From Bacillota bacterium (lineage in GTDB: Bacteria; Bacillota; Clostridia; Oscillospirales; Acutalibacteraceae), in the NCBI GenBank assembly GCA_023420245.1, contig JAEZWL010000096.1, positions 1 through 7,812 of the forward strand: a stretch of DNA of 7,812 nt, written 5' to 3'. The notes under the pieces are model-generated. The model had not been told where the DNA came from, ran no database searches, and saw only the letters and a program-made list of their open reading frames with translations. Shown piece after piece: positions 1 through 6,281 of this stretch. The position numbers and the translations under genes were made by a program. How positions within the stretch are numbered: the first letter of the stretch is position 1; each line of letters begins with the position of its first letter.

Positions 1-47
1 TCCTTGAACTCGTCGCTGTATCTTTTTATTCCTTTTTTCCCTGACAT
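1..47 (-). CDS. IS3-family transposase OrfA, N-terminus only
   Basis: The minus strand reads MSGKKGIKRYSDEFK before the window ends. The YSDEFK block is typical of the first helix of the HTH_Tnp_1 domain found in IS3-family OrfA proteins, the DNA-binding part of the transposase. The ATG (47 to 45) is preceded by GGGAGG at 60-55 with a 7-base gap, a good Shine-Dalgarno site. That site forms the end of a long inverted repeat (see 55-87). Only 15 codons are seen, so whether the element is intact, or uses the usual OrfA/OrfB frameshift, cannot be judged. Confidence 0.7.
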   Translation of the reverse strand, partial: MSGKKGIKRYSDEFK

Positions 48-54
48 GACAAAA

Positions 55-87
55 CCTCCCGTCGTATTTTCATTCTACGACGGGAGG
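55..87. repeat. 12-bp perfect inverted repeat covering the orfA ribosome binding site; terminator-like
   Basis: The arms at 55-66 and 76-87 are perfectly complementary over 12 bp with a 9-base loop. In the minus direction the distal arm contains the GGGAGG Shine-Dalgarno of orfA. In the plus direction the stem is followed by CTTTTTC and in the minus direction by TTTT, so it could also terminate transcription entering the IS from either side. Hairpins of this kind protecting IS elements from outside transcription are known for IS10, IS50 and IS200. Confidence 0.75.
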
Positions 88-100
88 CTTTTTCTTTCAA
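72..100 (-). promoter_or_regulatory. Predicted IS-internal promoter for orfA
   Basis: On the minus strand TTGAAA (100-95) is followed after exactly 17 bases by TAGAAT (77-72). The -10 box falls mostly in the loop of the 55-87 inverted repeat, so a start near 65 would give a transcript lacking the upstream arm of the hairpin. The prediction rests on sequence match and geometry alone. Confidence 0.5.
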
Positions 101-155
101 TGTCCATTTTCAATGGTTCTGGTCAGAGATTGCTGGCATACTATTAATTTTATTT

Positions 156-803
156 ATGGGTCGTTGCATTTATAAAATTTATAAAGCTTCCACAAAACCA
201 GAAAATGTGTTGAAGATGGAATTTCCTTTTAAAAGCGAAAAATATCTAATAACAGATGGAGGGGATGGCTATTTTAGTGCATTAATAAACTATCATTACA
301 AATCCTCAGCTCATAATCAACATGGAACTCAAAGCTCTATGAGATATGCTGTTGACATAGTTAAAATGGGTTCATGTAGCAGAACTATATCTAGATTAAT
401 TGCATTTAGTAAGAATTCAGACTATATAATTTACCATGAAACTATAATAAGTCCAATTGAAGGTATTGTTGTTAAAGTACAAGACGGAGTTATTAATAAC
501 AAACCTTTTCCGGGAAAAGGCAAGCTTCCATATAATCTTGGTAATTATGTAGTAATAAAGAATCAAGATTATTATGTTATCATGGGGCACATGGAAAAAG
601 AAAGTATCCTAATTAAGGAAGGGGATTATATACATAGTGGTGATATAATTGGCTTGATTGGAAATTCTGGATTGACACCAAGGCCACACTTACATTTGCA
701 GGTATCAAAGTGTAAAGACGGGAATTATTGGTCGGCAGAAGGAGTGCCGGTACTCTTTAATCAAAATTTTTATCCTGTAAAAAATAGTGTTATTAAAGTT
801 TAA
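156..803 (+). CDS. M23-family zinc metallopeptidase (LytM-like), probably 5'-truncated by the IS
   Basis: This is a LytM/M23 peptidase domain protein; the family cleaves peptide cross-links in peptidoglycan. Visible M23 features are SPIEGIV (the conserved small beta strand), GHM with His145, an IGLIGNSG turn, and the PHLHL motif with His178 and His180. Asp67 in the RYAVD block is the usual zinc-ligand Asp. The His normally four residues before it is Arg63 here; His47 in the INYHY segment may supply that ligand, as seems typical of QRYAxD-type M23 proteins (inference). The ATG at 156 has no Shine-Dalgarno site. The frame is open upstream through 126, encoding EIAGILLILFMGR, a membrane-helix-like segment. 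The native gene probably began earlier with an N-terminal anchor and was cut by the IS at 125/126, so this may be a pseudogene. Base composition is clearly more AT-rich than the downstream genes, suggesting transfer. Confidence 0.8.
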   Translation: MGRCIYKIYKASTKPENVLKMEFPFKSEKYLITDGGDGYFSALINYHYKSSAHNQHGTQSSMRYAVDIVKMGSCSRTISRLIAFSKNSDYIIYHETIISPIEGIVVKVQDGVINNKPFPGKGKLPYNLGNYVVIKNQDYYVIMGHMEKESILIKEGDYIHSGDIIGLIGNSGLTPRPHLHLQVSKCKDGNYWSAEGVPVLFNQNFYPVKNSVIKV

Positions 804-841
804 AATTCAATCCACTAATTTATACAACGTCAAGGAGTGTA

Positions 842-892
842 ACGCATTTGCAACAATGCGTACGAAACCCTCAGTTGCCCTGGGAGGTTTTT
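842..892 (+). terminator. Two hairpins after the M23 gene, the second terminator-like
   Basis: A 7-bp perfect stem (842-848 with 855-861) is followed by a 10-bp stem with one bulged A (865-874 with 880-890) running into TTTTTACTTTT. The second hairpin has the form of a rho-independent terminator and would separate the M23 transcript from the TetR promoter at 934. The role of the first hairpin is unknown. Confidence 0.55.
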
Positions 893-933
893 ACTTTTGA
901 TATCGAGCTAGAAATGCTTTGAAAAGAATAAGC

Positions 934-962
934 TTGACACATATCTATCGTAAGAATATAAT
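934..962 (+). promoter_or_regulatory. Consensus sigma-A promoter of the tetR-EFR1 operon
   Basis: TTGACA at 934-939 and TATAAT at 957-962 are separated by exactly 17 bases, a perfect match to the vegetative consensus. The predicted start, near 969, lies inside the palindromic operator. Such a strong promoter only makes sense if it is repressed most of the time. Confidence 0.85.
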
Positions 963-983
963 AATACCGACGGTCGGTATTAT
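961..983. promoter_or_regulatory. Palindromic TetR-family operator
   Basis: The 23 bp are perfectly palindromic around G972, with core ACCGACGGTCGGT. The site overlaps the last two bases of the -10 box and the predicted transcription start, and sits 20 bases before the regulator's start codon. Position and symmetry match autorepression by the TetR-family protein encoded just downstream. Binding is inferred, not shown. Confidence 0.85.
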
Positions 984-1003
984 ACTGCAGGAGGTGCGCT
1001 TCC

Positions 1004-1582
1004 TTGGCACAAAAACAACCCAAAGAATGCAGAATTGAAAATATCCTGATTGCTGCGATTGATGAATTTATAAAAAAAGGGTATGACGGAGCATCAATAG
1101 ATACAATTGCCGCAAAAGCCGGCGTTAGTAAAGGTGGTCTTTATTATCACTTTACAAACAAAGATCATCTTTTAATGGAAGTCAATAACAAATTGAATGA
1201 ACCGATTTTAGAATTAATGGAAAAAGCATTGTCGAATGCAGACCCTGTAGCGGGATTTCAGCAATTTGTAGTTCGTTATATAACGTATTGGATGAAACGA
1301 CCCAAAGAATTGAGCTTTTCATTTTTATCCATGTCAAAGGCTTTAGAATCGATTATGTTATCCGATTACTATAAGCAATATGTCGATAACAGTACACAGT
1401 TTTTTGTACGCATACTTAAAAAGATACAAGACTTAGAGGGCACCGGCATAAAGAATCTGGAATTGACAGCCATTTCGCTCATGGGCTCGCTGGATGGAGT
1501 CATTTCCTATGCAATTGTACATCCTGAATTGGATATCGATAATTTAGCGAATCAAATTGTAGAATCATGGATTAATCAATAG
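1004..1582 (+). CDS. TetR/AcrR-family transcriptional regulator
   Basis: This is a one-domain repressor of the TetR family, 192 residues, close to the usual length. The N-terminal DNA-binding domain spans about residues 9-58 and includes AAIDEFIKKGYDGASIDTIA and the recognition region AGVSKGGLYYHFTNKDHLL. The rest is the helical ligand-binding and dimer domain, which is too variable to reveal the ligand. The start is TTG, chosen because AGGAGGT at 989-995 is 8 bases upstream and the protein begins at the expected distance from the HTH. The gene stops 16 bases before the EFR1 ferredoxin, so the two form an operon. The palindrome at 961-983 suggests the protein represses its own operon and responds to an unknown inducer. 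Confidence 0.93.
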   Translation: MAQKQPKECRIENILIAAIDEFIKKGYDGASIDTIAAKAGVSKGGLYYHFTNKDHLLMEVNNKLNEPILELMEKALSNADPVAGFQQFVVRYITYWMKRPKELSFSFLSMSKALESIMLSDYYKQYVDNSTQFFVRILKKIQDLEGTGIKNLELTAISLMGSLDGVISYAIVHPELDIDNLANQIVESWINQ

Positions 1583-1598
1583 ATGAGGGGGACGGCAC

Positions 1599-2480
1599 AT
1601 GGATTCTAACCAAAAACCAATCAAAACAGTTACACTTGCCTATTTTTCAGGAACAGGGGGTACACAGGCGGTAGCGGATTGCTTTGAAAAACAACTAACG
1701 GAGCAAAAGCTGCAGGTAAACAAAATAAATATAGGGGTTGATAACGGTTATGCTGCCACAGCGGCGGATTTGCTTATGATTTTATCCCCTGTGTATGCGT
1801 TCCGATTGGCTTCCATTATGGAAAATTGGGCGAAAAATTTACCGGACGCAAAAGGGACCTATGCCGCAATTATCTCCGTCTCCGGGGGTGGAGAAATTTC
1901 ACCCAATACCGCCTGTAGGATGAGCTGTAAACGTTCTTTAAAAAGACATGGCTATGATTTAATTTATGAAAAAATGATTATGATGCCATCTAATTTTACG
2001 ATTCAAGCGGAGCAGCGGCTGAATTTTGATTTGCTTCATGTATTACCGCAAAAGGTCGGCGCAATCATTACTGATATTATGGCAGGAAATAGGCTGATCT
2101 TAGAGCCTCAATTCCAGGATAGGCTGCTTTCAGTTTTGGGAAAAGCGGAGCATTTTGGAGCGCGGTTTTATGGCTGGTTCATTCATGCATCCAAAAGCTG
2201 TAACCAATGCGGAAAGTGTGTTCGCAACTGCCCGAAAAAGAACATTAAAATGAAGAACGGAAAGCCTAAGTTTGGGTTTCGTTGCATATGGTGCATGAAA
2301 TGTATCTATTCCTGTCCGTGTAAGGCGCTCTCACCTCGAATATTGAAATTTACAGTCCTTAAAGATGGGTTTGATATCAATCAAATGATAGAAAACGGAA
2401 GCAAAACCATTGATAATTCAGAGAGAAGCAATACATATGGCGGTCTTTGGCAGGGAGCAAACGATTACTTACAGAAATAA
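1599..2480 (+). CDS. EFR1-family ferredoxin (flavodoxin-like domain plus two 4Fe-4S clusters)
   Basis: The 293-residue protein combines a flavodoxin-like N-terminal half with a bacterial-type dicluster ferredoxin. YFSGTGGT at residues 15-22 fits the phosphate-binding loop for FMN, and SPVYAFR and SVSGGGE resemble further flavodoxin loops. Two cluster motifs follow: Cys201, 204, 207 and 211, and Cys229, 232, 235 and 239, each in CxxCxxCxxxCP form. This is the EFR1 arrangement, common in anaerobic Firmicutes; its physiological partner is not established. A likely role is cytoplasmic electron transfer between FMN and Fe-S carriers. The ATG follows GAGGGGG (1585-1591) by 7 bases. It is second in the tetR operon and is probably induced when the TetR protein releases its operator. 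Confidence 0.9.
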   Translation: MDSNQKPIKTVTLAYFSGTGGTQAVADCFEKQLTEQKLQVNKINIGVDNGYAATAADLLMILSPVYAFRLASIMENWAKNLPDAKGTYAAIISVSGGGEISPNTACRMSCKRSLKRHGYDLIYEKMIMMPSNFTIQAEQRLNFDLLHVLPQKVGAIITDIMAGNRLILEPQFQDRLLSVLGKAEHFGARFYGWFIHASKSCNQCGKCVRNCPKKNIKMKNGKPKFGFRCIWCMKCIYSCPCKALSPRILKFTVLKDGFDINQMIENGSKTIDNSERSNTYGGLWQGANDYLQK

Positions 2481-2539
2481 ATTGAATAAAACAAATTTTT
2501 AGGTTAAACGATAGGAGCAATTTCTAAAAAATGTAAGAT

Positions 2540-2583
2540 AAATCATCCTTTGGAAACGTTTTGTTTGCAGGGGATGATTTTTT
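2540..2583 (+). terminator. Rho-independent terminator of the tetR-EFR1 operon
   Basis: A 9-bp stem (2540-2548 with 2572-2580) carries an inner AAAC/GTTT helix and runs into six T residues (2578-2583). It lies 60 bases after the EFR1 stop codon. The right half also overlaps the candidate promoter of the next gene. Confidence 0.75.
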
Positions 2584-2593
2584 CATTTATAAT
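2565..2593 (+). promoter_or_regulatory. Possible promoter of the radical SAM gene
   Basis: TATAAT at 2588-2593 lies 17 bases after TTGCAG at 2565-2570, a weak -35 match. The box sits right after the terminator T-tract and leaves a short leader of about 20 bases. The -10 is convincing; the -35 is not. Confidence 0.45.
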
Positions 2594-2620
2594 GAAAATT
2601 AAGCAGAGAGGAGGATGAAA

Positions 2621-3511
2621 ATGGCAAATTATAAAGAAATGACGTGTACGGTTGCCTGCAACCAGTTAAAGAGAAAGATTCCGTTCGGCTGGGATTTGAA
2701 TCTCTACCGCGGCTGTGAGCACGGCTGCAAATACTGCTACGCAATGTATTCCCACGGGTATCTGGGTTCGGAGGAATACTTTAAGGATATCTTTATTAAA
2801 ACAAATATCGTGGAGGAGCTGGAAAAACAGCTTAGCAGTCCGTCCTGGAAGCGGGAAGTCGTCAACATCGGCGGCGTAACGGACAGCTATCAGCCGGTTG
2901 AGGAAACGTACCGTCTGATGCCGGAGATTTTGAAGCTGAGGATAAAATATAAAACGCCCTGCATCATTTCCACGAAATCGGATTTGATTTTACGGGATTA
3001 TGAGCTGATTGCGGAGCTGTCGGAGATTACTTATGTGAATGTTGCCGCGACCATAACCTGCATGGATGAAAATATCCGCAGGAGAATCGAGCCCGGCGGG
3101 GTTGCATCCCTGAAACGCTTTGCGATGCTGAAGGAATTTTCCAGAACCAACGCTTCCATCGGTCTCCATTTTATGCCCCTCATTCCATATTTGACAGATA
3201 CCCGGGAAAATGTGGAGGGGCTTTATTCCCGCGCAAAAGACGCAAAGGTATCCTATGTGCTTCCGGGTGTACTGTATCTGCGCGGAAAGACCAGAGCAGT
3301 GTTTTTTGACTTTATCCGAACGGAATACCCACAGCTTCTGGAGCCTCTCCAAAGCCTCTACAAAACTGGGGGCGCCGGTACAGAATATAAGAACGCCTTG
3401 TATCCGATGATAAATGAAATCAGGGAGAAATATCAGCTTTCCAACAGCTATTCCAAACCCATGAAAGAAAAAATGAGGAAGGAAGAGCCGACTCAGCTTT
3501 CTCTTTTTTGA
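2621..3511 (+). CDS. SPL-family (COG1533) radical SAM protein with a C-terminal sliding-clamp motif
   Basis: This is a radical SAM enzyme related to spore photoproduct lyase (SplB). Cys32, Cys36 and Cys39 form the CxxxCxxC site that holds the 4Fe-4S cluster and SAM. Other family blocks follow in order: GGVTDSYQPVE, KSDLILRDYELI, ITCMDENIRRRIEP and MPLIPYLTD. At 296 residues it is shorter than typical SplB (about 340), so true thymine-dimer repair is not certain; many COG1533 members have unknown substrates. The last five residues, QLSLF, match the bacterial beta-clamp-binding consensus QL(S/D)LF, supporting a DNA-related role. I chose ATG 2621 over ATG 2615 because AGGAGG (2609-2614) is 6 bases from the former and touches the latter. 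The gene stands alone between a terminator and the next promoter. Confidence 0.88.
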   Translation: MANYKEMTCTVACNQLKRKIPFGWDLNLYRGCEHGCKYCYAMYSHGYLGSEEYFKDIFIKTNIVEELEKQLSSPSWKREVVNIGGVTDSYQPVEETYRLMPEILKLRIKYKTPCIISTKSDLILRDYELIAELSEITYVNVAATITCMDENIRRRIEPGGVASLKRFAMLKEFSRTNASIGLHFMPLIPYLTDTRENVEGLYSRAKDAKVSYVLPGVLYLRGKTRAVFFDFIRTEYPQLLEPLQSLYKTGGAGTEYKNALYPMINEIREKYQLSNSYSKPMKEKMRKEEPTQLSLF

Positions 3512-3562
3512 GATCTTATAATATTTCTTTATAATACATGGATATAAATTAGTCAAAACGTA

Positions 3563-3590
3563 TTGACAAATAAAGATTACAATGTATGAT
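3563..3590 (+). promoter_or_regulatory. Predicted promoter of the lipoprotein gene
   Basis: TTGACA at 3563-3568 and TATGAT at 3585-3590 are separated by 16 bases. The predicted transcription start falls in the palindromic operator beginning at 3591, so the promoter is placed to be blocked by a bound repressor. Confidence 0.65.
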
Positions 3591-3627
3591 TGTATTAGTT
3601 AACTAGTACACAGTTACAGAGTACTAG
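3591..3627. promoter_or_regulatory. GntR/YtrA-like operator with overlapping repeats
   Basis: Positions 3591-3610 form a 20-bp palindrome with one mismatched pair, centred on GTTAAC, of the form TGTA(C/T)TAGTTAACTAGTACA. From memory, this resembles operators of YtrA-type GntR regulators in Firmicutes. A second inverted repeat, CTAGTAC (3603-3609) with GTACTAG (3621-3627), overlaps it. A 13-base direct repeat with 10 matches (3597-3609 and 3612-3624) suggests a second regulator-binding unit. No GntR gene lies in the window, so the regulator would act from elsewhere. Confidence 0.55.
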
Positions 3628-3655
3628 AGCTATGATTATAAAGGAGCGTTATGGA

Positions 3656-4300
3656 ATGATTTTATCTTTTAAAAAGTGTGGCTGTCTTTTGCTTGCGGCA
3701 GCCCTTGCCCTTTCTACGGCGGCTTGCGGACTGAGCCTGCCGGAAAAAAAGCCGGAGTCCAAAACAGAAACGAGCGGCACGCCCTCGATGGTGCTGGTTT
3801 CTGATCTGTCTCCGAAGGAAACAGTCGATAAGGCGTTCGACGCGATGATCAAGCTGGATGCGGATACCTTTAAAAAGTATCTTTACAATGATGGGAAGGG
3901 CAATCAGGAAAAAGATCGAACAGGCAGAGAGGATGACGATAAAGAAGGCAGAAAAATTATTGCGAGCCTACTTTCCAAATTCTCCTATAAGGTTATCAGC
4001 AGCAGCGAGCAGGGAGACAGCGCGACGGTAAAGGTTCAGATCACAAACCGCGATCTTTCGGGTACTTTAAAACAGCTGATCGCAGCAGGTGTGAAAGAAA
4101 AAGTGGACGATAGCACGCTGGTTGACCTGATTAATAAAACGGATAAAACCAAACAGTTTGATGTGGACATAAAGCTGAAATATCAGGATGATCAATGGAA
4201 AATCGACATGACGCAGGATTTGTTAAACGCAATCGCGGGCGACTTTGTTCCCGGGCTTGATTTTCTGAACCATGATAAGGTAGGATGGAGGCTTGATTAG
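3656..4300 (+). CDS. Predicted secreted lipoprotein of unknown function
   Basis: The N-terminus has a positively charged start (SFKKCG), a hydrophobic stretch LLLAAALALS and a lipobox ending TAAC, so Cys24 would be lipid-modified and anchored outside the membrane. A short Ser/Lys/Glu-rich linker follows, then a globular region of about 160 residues beginning LSPKETVDKAFDAMIKLD and ending in a YQDDQWKIDM strand. This layout resembles NTF2-like lipoproteins such as the DUF4878/DUF5105 groups; that is a resemblance, not an identification. I chose ATG 3656 over 3632 because AAGGAG (3641-3646) is 9 bases before it; from 3632 the Shine-Dalgarno site would lie inside the gene and the signal peptide would gain eight polar residues. 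A YtrA-like operator at 3591-3627 probably controls the gene. Confidence 0.75.
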   Translation: MILSFKKCGCLLLAAALALSTAACGLSLPEKKPESKTETSGTPSMVLVSDLSPKETVDKAFDAMIKLDADTFKKYLYNDGKGNQEKDRTGREDDDKEGRKIIASLLSKFSYKVISSSEQGDSATVKVQITNRDLSGTLKQLIAAGVKEKVDDSTLVDLINKTDKTKQFDVDIKLKYQDDQWKIDMTQDLLNAIAGDFVPGLDFLNHDKVGWRLD

Positions 4301-4396
4301 AAGCAAAAAAGCTGGAAGTATTTTCCTGGCTCCTTACCCGGGCTTCGAGCTTGAGGATGTGTAGGCGCTGAAGAATTATATTGATGGGCGGTGGAC

Positions 4397-5377
4397 ATGA
4401 TTAAAGAACAGAACGACTATTTTTCGGAATATATTCCAATCAATGGCATGGAACAATACTTATTGCATTATCGTGCAAGCCCCGATTGTCCGGTTCTCCT
4501 GTTTTTGCATGGCGGTCCGGGCATGGCTGAATCTACCTTTGCCTACGTGTTTCAGGAGCAATTGTCAAGCCTGTTTACCGTTGTTCACTGGGATCAAAGG
4601 GGGGCAGGTAAAACACTGACAAAAGCCTCAAAAAAGAAGGAATATCCCTCGGTTGATGAGCTGCTCGGCGATTTGCTGAGGATCGTCCAATATTTGAAAA
4701 AAAGATATCACAAGGAGAAAATAGCAATTTTGGGTCATTCATGGGGAAGTATGCTGGGGTCATTGTTTGTTAAGAAGTATCCGGAAGAGGTATTGTGCTA
4801 TATAGGGGTAGGGCAAATTATTGATATCGTGGAAAATGAGAAGGTCGGCTTTGATAAGCTGAGAGAGCGGATAGTGAAAGCAAACAATCAAAAGGACTTA
4901 GCCGCCTTAGAAAAGATAGGCGTTTATCCGGAAACAAATTATGAAAAACCGATGATCAAAAAGCTGCAAAAGGTTCGGATTCTGCAAGGAAAATATAAAA
5001 TCGGGATGGATTTTATTCCTATATTAAAAGCTTTGTTCAAAAGCCCTGTTTTTAAAATATCCGATATTACAAGCCTGTTTAAGGGAATGAACAATAATAA
5101 AAGGCTTTGGGATTTTTTATTTTCACATAATTTATATGAAGAAAATCGAGCGTATGAAATCCCGGTCTTTTATGTGCTTGGCGACAGGGATTTTCAGGCG
5201 CCCAATACCATCGCAAGCTCCTATTTTGATACGATCAATGCACCCGTCAAAAAGTTGTTTTTAATTAAAGATGCAGGTCATTTTATTATGCTTGATCAAC
5301 CAAAATTATTTTCCGAGGCCTTGGCAGAAATATGTGACACTGCCGGTGATAGAAAAATCGGGGAGCTTCCTGTATAA
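4397..5377 (+). CDS. Alpha/beta hydrolase, prolyl-aminopeptidase-like (S33)
   Basis: The protein has the full set of alpha/beta-hydrolase motifs. HGGPG (residues 38-42) forms the oxyanion region, WDQRGAGKT follows, GHSWGS holds the nucleophile Ser115, GDRDF the acid Asp265, and AGHF the base His295. HGGPG plus WDQRG is characteristic of the proline iminopeptidase branch, but that branch also contains other hydrolases, so the substrate is open. There is no signal peptide, so it is likely cytoplasmic. The start is uncertain: ATG 4397 has GGGCGG 5 bases before it, while an in-frame GTG at 4391 would add two residues. It follows the lipoprotein gene by 96 bases with no clear terminator or promoter between, and precedes the MBL gene by 35 bases. 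It is more AT-rich than the MBL gene. Confidence 0.85.
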   Translation: MIKEQNDYFSEYIPINGMEQYLLHYRASPDCPVLLFLHGGPGMAESTFAYVFQEQLSSLFTVVHWDQRGAGKTLTKASKKKEYPSVDELLGDLLRIVQYLKKRYHKEKIAILGHSWGSMLGSLFVKKYPEEVLCYIGVGQIIDIVENEKVGFDKLRERIVKANNQKDLAALEKIGVYPETNYEKPMIKKLQKVRILQGKYKIGMDFIPILKALFKSPVFKISDITSLFKGMNNNKRLWDFLFSHNLYEENRAYEIPVFYVLGDRDFQAPNTIASSYFDTINAPVKKLFLIKDAGHFIMLDQPKLFSEALAEICDTAGDRKIGELPV

Positions 5378-5412
5378 TGGAAAAAAGTTGGAATGAATAG
5401 GGGAGAAAACCG

Positions 5413-6249
5413 ATGAGAATTACAGCATTGATTGAAAACAGGGCGCAGGGAACTCTGCTTTCGGAGCACGGACTTGCCGTTCATATCGAATATAACGGAA
5501 AACAGTACCTTCTGGATACAGGCGCTTCGGAGCAGTTTCTGCAAAACGCGGAGCGGCTTGGGATCGACTTGGCTCAGGTAGACGCCGCGTTCCTGTCACA
5601 CAATCACAACGACCATTCCGGCGGCTTTGCCGGCTTCTTCGCAAAAAACGGCAAAGCGAAGGTTTACCTGCAAAGCAAGGCAAAGGAGCGCTGCTGCACC
5701 GATACCGAATACGAGGGCGAATACATCGGGATACCCGAAGGGGTCTTGGATACCTTTTGCGACCGCTTCGTGTTTGTGGACGGGGATAAAAGGGTATTCG
5801 ACGGCGTGTGGCTGGTCAGCCACAAAACCGAAGGCTTGGCGGAACGAGGGAAGCGGGCGCACCTGTTCCGTGAAACAGAGAAGGGTATTGTACCCGACGA
5901 TTTTGCCCATGAGCAGAGCCTTGTATTTGAAGCGGAAACCGGTCTGGTCATTCTCAACAGCTGCTGCCATGCGGGAGTGGATACCGTAATCCGTGAGGTG
6001 AAGGACGCGTTTCCGGGCAGGGAGGTTCTTGCGGTCATTGGCGGCTTTCACCTGATGGGAATCGACGGACCGGATTCTATGGCGGATGAGCCGGAGGAGC
6101 TTCGGCTGCTTGCACAAAGGCTGATCAGCCTGGGTGTAAAAGAGCTTTATACCGGTCACTGTACCGGAGGTCCGGCCTATGAAGTTTTAAAGCGGGAGCT
6201 AGGGGAAAAACTGCATTATTTCAGCACCGGAACTACGGTGGAATGGTAG
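5413..6249 (+). CDS. MBL-fold metallo-hydrolase (COG1237-like)
   Basis: This is a 278-residue metallo-beta-lactamase-fold enzyme. The zinc motif SHNHNDHSGG supplies His63, His65, Asp67 and His68. LLDTGAS (33-39) is the usual strand before it, and further His candidates are His186 in NSCCHAG, His213 in GGFHLMG and His249 in GHCTGG. The GGFHL and TGHCTG blocks are typical of COG1237, whose members include archaeal proteins proposed to act in methanopterin synthesis; bacterial members have no agreed substrate. No signal peptide is present, so it is probably cytoplasmic. The start has GGGGAGA about 7 bases upstream. It may be co-transcribed with the hydrolase and is the last gene before a strong terminator whose stem begins inside its stop codon. 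Confidence 0.9.
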   Translation: MRITALIENRAQGTLLSEHGLAVHIEYNGKQYLLDTGASEQFLQNAERLGIDLAQVDAAFLSHNHNDHSGGFAGFFAKNGKAKVYLQSKAKERCCTDTEYEGEYIGIPEGVLDTFCDRFVFVDGDKRVFDGVWLVSHKTEGLAERGKRAHLFRETEKGIVPDDFAHEQSLVFEAETGLVILNSCCHAGVDTVIREVKDAFPGREVLAVIGGFHLMGIDGPDSMADEPEELRLLAQRLISLGVKELYTGHCTGGPAYEVLKRELGEKLHYFSTGTTVEW

Positions 6250-6281
6250 AAAACGGAGGGTGTTTTGCCCTCCGTTTTCTA
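6247..6281. terminator. Strong hairpin terminator overlapping the MBL stop codon
   Basis: A perfect 14-bp stem (6247-6260 with 6268-6281) has a 7-base loop. A-rich and T-rich outer parts flank a GGAGGG/CCCTCC core, so it can end transcription in either direction. The stem starts at the T of the TAG stop codon, so translating ribosomes would cover its left arm. Confidence 0.85.

Larger units (their letters stand above)
1..125 (-). mobile_element. Left end of an IS3-family insertion sequence (partial)
   Basis: The outer border is placed at 125. Read on the minus strand, the end starts TGACCAGAACC and is followed by an AAAATGGACA stretch, resembling the TG-initiated terminal inverted repeats of the IS3 family (IS150-like group). 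Inside it lie a promoter, a hairpin and the start of an OrfA-like gene running out of the window. A second, independent sign of the border is that the neighbouring M23 reading frame changes there from a sensible hydrophobic helix to unrelated sequence. The other end, the full transposase and the target duplication are not visible, so group assignment and exact border are inferred. Confidence 0.65.

Noticed and set aside
2990..3556. 188-codon open frame on the minus strand
   Set aside because: It lies antisense to the radical SAM gene, its protein has no recognisable domain, and the plus-strand gene has clear motifs and a good ribosome site.
3578..3586. BlaI/MecI-type operator (TACA-A-TGTA)
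   Set aside because: The half-sites are one base apart rather than two and extended symmetry is missing; the nearby GTTAAC palindrome is far stronger.
3632..3655. Upstream ATG for the lipoprotein gene
   Set aside because: No ribosome site precedes it, while a good one lies inside this stretch and serves ATG 3656.
5596..6159. 187-codon minus-strand frame inside the MBL gene, with further frames at 5664-6038 and 5420-5683
   Set aside because: They are shadows of a GC-richer gene that has a full set of zinc-binding motifs.
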